In this document: positions 12,107 through 23,300 of the stretch, piece by piece
Numbering within the stretch: the first letter of the stretch is position 1
Layout: every line of letters starts with the position of its first letter
Assembly (NCBI GenBank): GCA_963971285.1
Contig: OZ020257.1
Span: forward strand, 15,390,602 to 15,454,601
DNA length: 64,000 nucleotides
From: Astropecten irregularis
Lineage: Eukaryota > Echinodermata > Asteroidea > Paxillosida > Astropectinidae
Direction of reading: 5' to 3'
Program-made: the position numbers and the translations under genes
Notes under the pieces: generated by a model
What the model saw: the letters and a program-made list of their open reading frames with translations, nothing else
The model's database searches: none
Told to the model about the DNA's origin: nothing

Positions 12107-15100
12107 TCAAACGTTTTCTTGGTTCTTGTGTTCTTGAGCTTTGGCAATCTCGTCGGCCTCCATGGATGGGTCAGGAGGTTTCAGGTCGGCACCGGGGGGT
12201 CTGGAGGCCATGATGGCATCAGGGAGGGGCACACCCAGCATGTCTTGTAGCATCCAGGGCTTAAGCCAACCAACCAGTGGGGTACTGCCAGGGGTGTAGT
12301 GAGTCTCCTTGTGGTAGAATAGGACGCCATCAAGATCGGCCTGCAAGGCAACGAAACAATTAACCTATCAAATAAACTGAACTAATGAAGCAACTAAAAC
12401 CTGAAGAAGCGTCCCACTTCCTACAAAATATTTTTGTCTACCATAAATTTCCTATTTCCATTTGTATTGGGCCCTTTGTAAACAAAATTAAACAGATCCT
12501 AAAATTAAATAGATCCTACAGACCCTGCTAGGATCGAAACGCGTCAGGCCCCCCTGCATTATATAAATTTCAGGTCATTATTTTGGCTGATGAGCCGTTT
12601 GCAGCAGTTTATTACTTGTAAAACTTTAATAGATTATGAAAGTCAAAGGTGACTGTTAAAGGTAGTATCTTTACCCAGCCCCTTACAAAGAGGAAGGAAT
12701 AATTTTTAAAAGTCGAACCTTACCTCAAATGGTTTTGGTTTGGCCATGGCCTCCTGCATTGCACTGAGTTGACAAGAGTAGTTTGGCAAGGGAAGGAATT
12801 TATACTGTAAAAAGAAAAATAGCATTTGAAATAATTTGATAAAATTAAATAAACTCAAATCAACAAATATGGAATATATAAAATAAGGATGTGTAAAATG
12901 GAATATTGTGATGAGTCTGATGACTAAAGGGTCTCTGACTTAATTTGGAAGGTAGAATATTAGAATGGTGCAATAATAGCGCTAGAACTTTAAACGTTTG
13001 ATTTGACTTATACTGAATCATAAACTTCTCTACAAACAGGCTTTACAGAGCTGCTGCCCAATTTTATCCAGAAGGATGTATTTTGAGTGATATTTCATTA
13101 AAAAGCTCATAGCTTGGATGATTTGTTCCATCAACCACGCATTTTTGTTCCATCCATTTTGTTCCAAGGGAATTCAATACACAATTGGGCAACAGAGGGC
13201 GCTTGTTATGCCCGTGAATGGCAGTGGAAATTGCCGGTCTGCTTGACGGTATTATAGATAAAACAAATAATTAATGTTTTTCATTCGTGCAATGCAATGA
13301 ATATTTTCATTTGTTAAAAGATGAAAATATTCTTACCATCGCACTCATAAACATTCATTATTTGAATATCATATCGTAATGAACTTACAGGGTTTATACT
13401 TGTTTTTACAGCTAGTTCTGGTACTTCTGATATCTTGGCTTGTAGCCAATAGAAGCGGAATTCTGTGTCACTGTCATATACAGGATGACCCCTCCAGCAC
13501 ATGATGTCAAGGACGTAGAACGTCTGCAAGGCTTCATCAAAGACACAGTCTAAGAGGGTATAGTCTGTTAAAAAATAAAATAGGAATTAGAGGACCATCA
13601 AGGTAGAAGGCAAGCCACTAATTAAGAGGGCTTCAGAAGACAATGCATAAATGACAGGTCTTTCAAGCCTTGAATTTAACGGAGGCCACGGAGGCCATGG
13701 ACTTCATTGCCCTTGTTCTTGGCCTTGGTGCCCGTTCAAATGTTTCCATAGACATTATGATTTTCTAATGGAAGTGCCCCTTGCAATGGAAAAGTGGCCC
13801 TGCCCCTTTCAGAACCCAATTCAAGGCCTGGTCTTTTAAGACTTAGGCTAATACTAGTGCCAGTAGTGGTTTACTGTGCCGTAGTTTACCTAGTAAAATA
13901 GATGGCTGGGGTATACTTTTGATAAGACAATGTTTATCATAACAAATTTACTAATCCTTGTTGAGACTATAAGCAACATCCTATATAGGGTGAAGAGAAT
14001 GATTTCATTATAATTTGAAGAATAGGAGGAAACTTGCTCTCACGATAAAGGAAAACAGGCAAACAAAATCCTGTGTAAAAATATAATTCTGTCCGAAAAT
14101 CATGACACTCAAACTTAATGAAATAACTGGTTAATAACAAGTTCTGTATCATGAGTAAAATGTTTTAACGAGGCTATCTCTTCTACATAATTCATTACCT
14201 GTGTTGTTGTGTCTGTGTTTCCTACATCCACCAGGTAATAAAGAAGGGAATACTGACCGACGATAGCCACTCTTGCTGTAACTGGATGTCTTTCCCTGCA
14301 AGAGCCAGGCAATGAATTAAATCAAATTAAGTTCAATCCATCATTAGCAATCAATTCAAACAATAAAATGGGTTTAATTGTAATTCTATCATTCTAAGGC
14401 AGGTTTTCATTTTGTGAATGTGAAGAAAATTATTACTGACGACTGGCAACCCTTAAAAAGATGACTGGAGGTATTCCTCCTCATTAGATCAGATGGGAGA
14501 GCACTAGTTGCATAAATCCAGAGGTCCCGGGTTCAACTCCCAGCTCAGTACATCAATTACCTTGGCAGCTACAACCAAGTTTCTCTTCCCAACTGGGCAC
14601 AGCACCATCAGCCAATCAGGTGCCAAGGTTGCAGGTACATCAACTAACCACTCAGATAACATCAGCTACAAGACACAAGAATAAAAGGAGCAAATGATAA
14701 ACTCAAGAATATTTCAATTCGAATTCGAGGTACTGAAGATTTCATTCTGACATTTCTTCCTTTGCATTATCACTCAGGTAATGCGCTCCAAGGTTATGGA
14801 TCAAGGCCACTGCCTCTGCCTCAATACAACATGACAAAACTTCACATTTTATTTTTATACATTGTAATAGTATCTGATTTTTGGAAAGAATTCCACTGAC
14901 GGCCATTACGGAAAAGGGGTTATTTCCTCCAAGAGTTAACTTATTGGATGCAAGTCATAATGAACTTAAATTTCAGGTTTATAACACTGAGGTACCATAT
15001 CTGAAAAGTGAGATTTTCACAGTATTTTTTTACCTACAGTGATTCCCCCTCGAATGCAGTGGTAGCCACTTTTCTCAAAACGCCCTCTGTCGGTCCCATA

Positions 15101-16750
15101 GGTTTGTGCACAAGTGATGGCCGTCAGTGGAATTCTTCCCCAATTGTGTTTTTTAAAAAGGACAGCAAATGCATCAAATATCTTCTTCTCCTTTTTTTTA
15201 TTTATTAGGACTGCAATGATTTATGCCAACCTGATTCCTATAATATTTTGGTCGTCTCTTCTTCTGTTTAGCTCCTGCATTTGAGCTTTCCATCTCCACT
15301 TCATCCTCGTGCTCATCATCTTCATAATTGCTCCAGTCCTCCTCTGCCAGACAACGAGCTTTGTTGACATAGTCTAATCTCTTTCTGTAATGAAACAACA
15401 ACCAGGTTCAGTCATGTCTCAGTCAATGATTGACGTGACTGAAATTTGAAAGGGAACAGAGTAAATATGATTCACTTATTTTCGTTGAGCGCAATCTTTC
15501 AACCTGTGCAATCTTTAACCGTTTGTCTGAAGTGACTTGTTTTTAATTTTAAAGAAAACCTGTGAGGCTGTATCCAACGCCTTTAACCTAGGCCTAACTG
15601 AAGTGAACACAGCGAAAAATCCCTTACACGAATTGGCACGAAACGGTCGCAAGAGGGCGTCACGATCATCTCATTATGTGACGTCATCGCACTGACCAAA
15701 AATGGAAGTTTTCATGAATGAAACTGACGCGCATGGGCACATACTCAGCGATGCCCACTCTAACCATAGTTACTTCGACAGACCTCGCCACGATCTTTCG
15801 AATGGTACCAAAAACATACAAATTTGTACATTTCTTCGACCTTTTGGCCATTTTTGGTGGTGTCACCCGACGTTCGAGAACTCACGGACACCGCGATCGT
15901 ATTTGAACTTTGGTGAGCTGTATTTTTGTTGTCATTTTACCGCGAAACCGCGCCACCGTCTGAGTGTGATTGTTGGGTCGTTGAATATTCATATAACGTG
16001 TGTTGGGTCTATTGGTTGTGTATGCTGAGAGCGCCACATGAATATGCATAGAATTGCATGGTCATCCGGAGATGTCGTACGGCCGACTGTTGATCGTTGC
16101 GTAGTCGTACACCGCGTGTGTTTGAATAGGCACATCGCGTAATGCGTGCCCCGTACGTGTCTGCAACGGCCCTGCGTGCGTGCGTAACGAGTTGGGCCAG
16201 CACATGGTTTCCGTGACGTCACGAGCACGGCCTCGCGCGTTGACCAATCAGCACGGCGCTTTTTACACACGGCACTGTTTCCATCCGTGTTACAGTGCAT
16301 ATGGGGAATTTTTCGCTGTGGTGAAGGTAGCTACGTGCTGCATGTTGCAGTTAAAAACAAGTCCCAAATGAATGTTAAATTCAAAATTGCACAACCCATG
16401 GCCCCAGTTTGAAATTTGCGCAGGCATCAAAATTGCGCTCAACACAATTATTTGTTTTCACTATAGGCCCTACAACTATAACTTAAGGCTATGGCCTAGC
16501 TATGCTGAGCCCTGACATGAGGGTGAGACCTTATTGAGTATATATCTAATATTTGAAGAACTCTTTTCAACTGCTAATTCAATTTGGCCTACTTTTTTTG
16601 CGATTCCAACTTTCTAAGGCGCCTTTCATCTTGACTTGACCGGTCAGTTTTCTGCTTGAATTGGCGTAATCTCGGATGCTGAGCTGCGGTGTCATTGGGC
16701 GTGTTACCGACGCTGAAAGATCCAGCAAATACTTCTTCTAGCTGCTCCAT
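12107..16750 (-). CDS. SNUPN: snurportin-1 (m3G-cap snRNP import adaptor)
   Basis: Snurportin-1 binds the trimethylguanosine cap of U snRNPs and importin beta to bring snRNPs into the nucleus. Seven coding exons on the minus strand, all with GT-AG borders and matching phases: 16750-16593, 15384-15231, 14665-14561, 14295-14199, 13564-13389, 12804-12724, 12340-12107. They give 334 residues; the human protein has 360. Residues 1-65 form the importin-beta-binding region (HPRL, then basic residues and [10 protein letters not shown]). An acidic linker follows, then the cap-binding domain from [10 protein letters not shown] through [10 protein letters not shown] and [10 protein letters not shown]. 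The last of these keeps the Trp expected to stack on the cap (human Trp276), and LMLSEW keeps the human Leu104/Trp107 region. The ATG at 16750 fits the family start MEQLEE. No breaks were seen. It diverges from the hexosaminidase gene, with 582 bases between the two starts. Confidence 0.95.
14484..14555 (+). repeat. tRNA-derived SINE head in snurportin intron
   Basis: An A-box-like string GATGGGAGAGCACTAG is followed 30 bases later by the B-box-like GGGTTCAACTCCC. Spacing and composition are those of a tRNA-derived SINE head. It lies in the intron just 3' (minus sense) of the exon at 14665-14561. No acceptor-stem pairing was found. Confidence 0.6.
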
Positions 16751-17332
16751 GATATATATCAAGATGTAGTCCAGCAAAAGGAGTATTTCCTAGTACCGTG
16801 GTACTTAGTAAACTAGCTTTTCGTTTTCCGTTTCTCATTCACTTCTCTTTCCATGGGCGCTGCCATTTTGTTTCACGCAAAGCACTGTGGGAATTGAAAG
16901 CTTGAACCAAAATCACAATGGGGGTTAATTCTAGCAATGCCAAAAATACCTTTAGAATTTAGAATACATTAAGAGGTAAATCTAGAATAAAATACCTCTA
17001 AAGATATTATAAATCTCGGTATTTTAACATACATTTTGCAAAAAAAAATTCAATTTATGGATAAAATCTTGCATAATTTAATTCTAAATATTTATTCCTT
17101 AGATTTCGAAGCCCCTGTAAATAATAATGGAATATCCCCAAGGCATGTGACTTGAATCAGGTGACCCTCATCCATCCATCAATCAATAATAATTCATAAC
17201 ACTGCATGCAGCGGGCGCGTACGATCGTATAAATGCATCCGCACTTTTATTTTTGAAACAGAAGGCCTAGCTATTGGTACTACTGCTAACGTTCTATTTT
17301 TTATAGATTTTGTGTGGAAATTTAAGTCAAAG
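16751..17332. promoter_or_regulatory. divergent promoter, snurportin / hexosaminidase
   Basis: The two start codons are head to head 582 bases apart. Read on the minus strand, bases 16859-16905 contain AATTCCCACAGTGC, similar to the ZNF143 core, and CAAAATGGC, a YY1-type motif, about 115 bases upstream of the snurportin ATG. On the plus strand TATAAAT at 17228-17234 lies about 100 bases upstream of the hexosaminidase ATG. Motif assignments are by eye. Confidence 0.55.
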
Positions 17333-20300
17333 ATGTGGAATTTGTTAATTTATTGGATGGTTTTTGCCGTGGGTGTGTATGGCGACAGTCAGATTGGAGG
17401 TTTTAAAGACGGAAATCCGTTTTTCAAACCAGTGGAGGTTCAATCGAAAGGTGCGCCATGGCCGAAACCCCAAGTGATGAACACAACAATGACTGCGTTT
17501 CCATTGGCCCGTCCGGACACATTCAGGTAAATAAAGAATCAAAGATTAGTTACATATTTGGAGAGATATCCGAGAGATATCTTCACTTTTCTGCTTGAAT
17601 TGTATATTTTGCAACAAACATTTCTCAGCTAGTGCTAGAATAAGAATGTTGTTGTTGTTCCAGTTCAGTTGTTCCAATATTTTTCAGTAAATTTTATTTG
17701 AAATGCATTAATCTAAGGAAGTGTATTTTTGGCCGGCAATGCCATTCTTCTGATTGGCCAATTCTTGATATGTCATAGGGCCTACTGGCCTTCTTTCTCT
17801 AATGGGTGTTTTGCCGGAGGTACGATTACTACAAATAAGGTAATCAGAGTAAGGGAATGGCAAAATAGCGTTTGCAGGAAGAATGCCGGCGCGGCGCTGA
17901 CAAAATATACACTGCCTTAATCTAAGGCTGCAGTTTGTATCCGGTTAACCGGTTAACCGACCGTTCAAAAGGGTACCCGGGTACATTTTCCCAGTTAGGT
18001 TAAGCGAAAAGTATCTTTTTAATGGCCTCTTCTTTTTGAAACATAGACACTTCTAGAGTTCTCAAAGAAAAAATCAATGATCTTTTGAAAATTGGACCAG
18101 CAGGCTTATGCAAAGCAAAGGCCAGACATTTTGCTATGTCTCCCACTGCCAAATGTGGTGACAAAAGAATGTTGTCAACCAAGTTCCTGAAAGACCCAAA
18201 CTTACTATTTCTTTGTTTTTCTTTGTTTTCTTTGTGATAAGGGTAATCGTAACCGTAGCCGAAAAACAGACGGGTAACCGGTTACAAAATTATTCGTAAA
18301 CTTACAGCCCTACCTTAACCTAATTACGGAACATTTTCCCTTTTATAAACACGAAGGAAAAATGACAAATATTAGGCCTACCATAAATGGCCTATAGGCT
18401 GACACAATTGTTGTAATCATTACGATTAAATCGCAATGAATGATCATCAAACATCTTTGATGACGTAAGTTTTAAAGTTGGTTGCGATGATCGTAACCTT
18501 TGGTCTACATGGATCTTTTATTCCTCCTGAAATCTGAATGGCATTTGTGGCTAAACTATTGACAAATTTCTTGCAGGATTTACCAGAAAACCAGTTTGAC
18601 GTGCCTTATCTTAGATCAGGCATTTACCCGTTACTTCAACATGATTTTCTTCGGTGAGCCTGAGGTATCTGACAAAATGAAGTTACTAAAACTCAAAGAG
18701 ATGCAACACTCGGCCCAAGCCATCAACACCACAAGACCTCTAAAGGATGCCCAGATTCTGACTGGTCTGTCAGTTAGCATTAGCGACTGCAGTGAAGTCT
18801 ACCCTTCCTTGTCTTCCTCAGAAAACTGTAAGTCACTCAAACTCATTATCCAACTCCAAAAATAAATCTGTGCAAAAACCAGTGAAGGAAGTAAGGCCAC
18901 ATAAAAAAAATTACTTGTTTAGCGTCCCCGCCCGACCTCCGATATGAGCCCGACCTGTAGTTATTTTTTTTATTTGTCTCAAAAAAAATAAATATTGGGG
19001 GAAACAATTATTTCTTGTATGTAAAAGCAGTGTGCGCTAATATCTACCGTAATTTTCGGACTAAACATCATGAAGGCCACCTGGGGTAGAAGCCGCAGCA
19101 TGCGAAAAATGTACAAATTTAAGTGGAAGGGACATTTGATAATCAACGTTCCGGAAATTTGTACCGATGTGGCGGACTGAAGGAATATCAGCTGAGCGCA
19201 TGACTAGAACTACCGTAACCCGACTTGAGTCAAGTCTACATACTTAGGTTTCTCTAGTCTACTGAAATTTCCAATGGTCAGATATCTAGCTTGAAAGCTT
19301 CTATGGTCTTCAGTATCTTCCTAACATGTTTTCTGACCATGAATACCATGTATCTTTTCTTCCACAGGCATGTTGCCATTCTATCCTTAAAATAAAAAAT
19401 AAAAATAAAAACCTCCCTCCCTACCTAGAAAATTTCGAAGAGGTGGACGCTAAACAATTTTTTTTTTATGTGGCCTAATGGGAACCAGTCAATCGGTGCC
19501 TGCTTGTGAACTGTGACCAACAGCTCTATATATGTCTCATACATTTGTATACTCCCCAGTTGCCACCCCAATTCCATCCATCCCTGCCCCCGCCCATCCC
19601 CATTCCCCACCCCTATTCAACCTCACCCCACCCCTTCTACAAGATAAGCTTTTCAATACTTCTAAATGATCAACCATCCAATCAGTGAAAAAGACATTTC
19701 AATGCAATATCAATACAAATCTTGGCTGTTTGATGATTACGTTCCTTTTGTGCTTGTGGATGTACAAGTACTACCCTTTGACTATGCAGTGCATGATGTG
19801 CTCTGCAATTTTAATACAAGTAATAAAAACTGTTCAGCCAGAATTTATGATTTGAAATACATAAAATGCTTGGAGTTATGAGGGCTTAATTTTTTATTGA
19901 AGGCTCCTGCATTACTCCAAGCATTAAATAAAAATGTCAATAAAAACTGAAAAAAGCAACTGCCAAAAGCCAAAAATAGAAAAACGCTTACTAAGCTGAT
20001 GAATATCGTAATTACTTTGTAATTCACAGATACGCTGGATGTAGCTAGCCCGAATGCTGTAATTTCAGCCCATTCCGTGTGGGGAGCGTTGAGAGGTATC
20101 AGACAAAAATAAACAGACATATCAAATCAAATGAATAGCATAAAAACAATTTTATACAATGATTTATGGTATCAACTCAGAGATATTAATGCAGGGCTTG
20201 AAATTCACACTGAAATACATTGAGTGATTTCTGCATCCTTTAAGGCTGTAGGATATTCCCTGAATACTGACACTGAAACAATGCCACACTGTATAAGCAG

Positions 20301-23300
20301 ATCAACATTTCTTTGAATGAGGTTGTTTTATGTTTTTCTTGAACTTATATGAATACTAGTGTAACATTATGAATACAAGTAATTAACTGCTGCAAACTGT
20401 TCATCAACCAAAATATTGAACTGAAATTTATAACATGCTTGGAGTTAGGAAGGCCTGACACGTTTCGCCGATCCTAGCAGGATCTTTATCTAAGGCTGAA
20501 CATTATGAAGACTCAATATGGAACAGTTTAACATTTAAATCTCTCTCTATTTAGGATTGGAAACGTTCAGCCAGCTTGTGTACCAGTCATCTCTTGCATG
20601 GGTAAGGCTGCAGTTTATATCCGGTTAACTGGTTAACCGACCGTTCAAAAGGGTACTCGGGTACATTTTCCCAGTTAGGTTAATCGAAAAGTATATTTTT
20701 AATGGCCTCTTCTTTTTGAAACATATCTATAGACATATCTAGAGTTCACAAAGAAAACAATTTCAATGATCTTTTGAAAATTGGACCAGCAGGCTTATGC
20801 AAAGCAAAGGCCAAACATTTTGCTATGTATACCACTGCCAAATGTTGTGACAAAAGAATGTTGTCAACCAAGTTCCTAAAAGACCCAAACTTACTATTTC
20901 TTTGTTTTTCTTTGTTTTCTTTGTTATACGGGTAACCGTAACCGTAACCGAAAAACAGACGGGTAACCGGTTACAAAATTATTCGTAAACTTACAGCCCT
21001 ATGCATGGGTAAGCTATTCTGTTTGAAGTACTTGTCCCTCTGGAATGATATGGAAAGAATTAAGTCATAGGGTAAGGGTACTTTCAAATAGGCTTGGCAT
21101 GCTTATAATTGTTGTGACTGGTTCCTTGCTAAAGGGACTCCTGGCCACGAATTTTGCATGAATTTCCACATTTCTCAATGGTGATCTTGAGCGCAATTCT
21201 CAATCCCTGCCCAAGTTTTAAACTGGGGTGTGCAAAATTTTGAACCGCTAGATATTTTCTCCTGTTTTAAAATTGCGTACTGTATATGCTGAAGCCAAGA
21301 CGTCCGTGCTTCACAAACTGCCTTTGCTGATATGAACTACACGGTGCGAATAATTTTCCCCAAGTGATTACGTGAGTCGCTTGCACTCTTCACAAGGTCA
21401 AAAGTTGCGCTATTTTACTAAATCTAGATGTTGTTAAAGTTCTGATAATCCTCAGTTAACTTCACTTTTGTGTAATTTCTTTTAGTTTGTTGTCAACAAG
21501 ACGAGTATTATCGACTTTCCACGCTTTCCACATCGCGGGTTCCTCGTTGACACTTCTCGGCATTTCCTCCCAGTCAAAATGCTCTTCAAATTTTTGGTGA
21601 GATTATTTTTCTCTTGAAGAGTTCAGCACCCTAGCTGCCAGTAAGCAAATGAACCTTAGAAATTGCTTGATTGTGTCTCTGCTTATAACCAGTGGAACAT
21701 TAAATGTATTTCTACTAACACAGGATGCAATGGCTTACAACAAGATGAATGTCTTCCATTGGCACATTGTGGATGATCAATCCTTCCCATACGAAAGCAC
21801 AACCTATCCCTACTTGAGTCAACAGGTAAAAAAAGCTTACAATAAATGTTTCATTTCATTAGCTTTGTGGTATGGCATAATATCAATTAAAAAAGGTTGG
21901 GCTTAGATGATGTAAACGCTTTGGAGAAAGTTACAGATGTAAAATCTGAAATATGTTATATAAACTATCCCAATTTTCAATCCTCTTTTTTTTTATTAGG
22001 GAGCCTATACGCCATCTTATGTCTACAGCCAGGGGGACGTGAAGAGGGTCATCGAATATGCCCGCGATCGCGGCATCCGAGTCATCCCAGAGTTCGACAC
22101 GCCCGGACACACCCAGTCTTGGGGATCGGTGAATGGTCTCTTGACGCCCTGCCAAGACAAGACGGGGAAACCCACCGGTCTGTTCGGCCCCATCAACCCC
22201 ATACTGAATTCAACCTATGAGTTCCTAGAGCCGTTCTTTCAAGAGATTTGGAAGACGTTTCCTGATGATTACATCCATGTTGGTGGGGATGAGGTTTCAT
22301 TTAGTTGCTGGTGAGTTGACTTCCAAACTCATTTATCTCCAAAAAGCTTTTACATTGTATCTGTCTTTAATTTTCTTAAATTTTTGTGGCTGACATCAAA
22401 GATCACCCATGTTTGAACGAGAACAAATTCTCTGGCCTTTTTCTGCCCAGGGAGAGCAACACAGACATCCAGGATTTCATGAGTCAGATTGGATACGGCA
22501 AGAACTACTCCAAACTTGAAGCTTACTACGAGAAGAAGTTCCTGAAGATTGTGCAGGACCTGAAAGCTACACCCATCGTATGGCAAGAAGTCGTGGATAA
22601 TGGAGTCGAGGTAGGCACTCGTCATGTCACTGATGTTTTAGCCCTTCCTCGTAGTTGGAACAACACTTGATCTGATCGATATTGTCCTCTTCTGTTTGGT
22701 TGTTTGGCTTTCTTCTGAGAAGAACTTGACATTTCAAACTTCAGGAGAAAATTGTAATTACAGTACTCTGGACTTTCAATATAAACAGGCCCCGCTGTGT
22801 TTGTCACATGAATACACCGATCCAATAGGCCATGCCAATTTACAAAATTGACCAATCACAAGTAACACATTATTTAAGGTCCGACAAATTGCCGCCATTT
22901 TGTCTGACATAACGTTAATCAATTTTGTATTCTTAACTACACATTTTTCGTTGTTTTGTACATACAAGGCACTTATTTTAAAAACCATGAGTTTTATTCA
23001 TAGCCATGGTCAAGCAGTGTTTATATTTTCATTGTAATTCTGACTCTCGCTGCCCTGGCTATAAAGAGGAAATGTACATTGTTTGCCTTTTCCAACTCCA
23101 AACAGAGAGAAGTATTTTCGGTGGTTGATGGTGTGCAACGTGTCGTGTGTGGGCGATCGTGACACGTTGTGTGTGTGGGCGTGTGCATTGTTGCTTGGCC
23201 ATTGCTATGGTGGGCGTGGCCTACTGTATCGGTGTATTGTGTGAAAGACACCACAAAGTATAAGTCAGCTTATGAATAATTTAATCATAAAAATGGATAT

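Noticed and set aside
17312..17332. In-frame GTG upstream start for the hexosaminidase
   Set aside because: It is not an ATG. The ATG at 17333 gives a normal signal peptide and is the first in frame.
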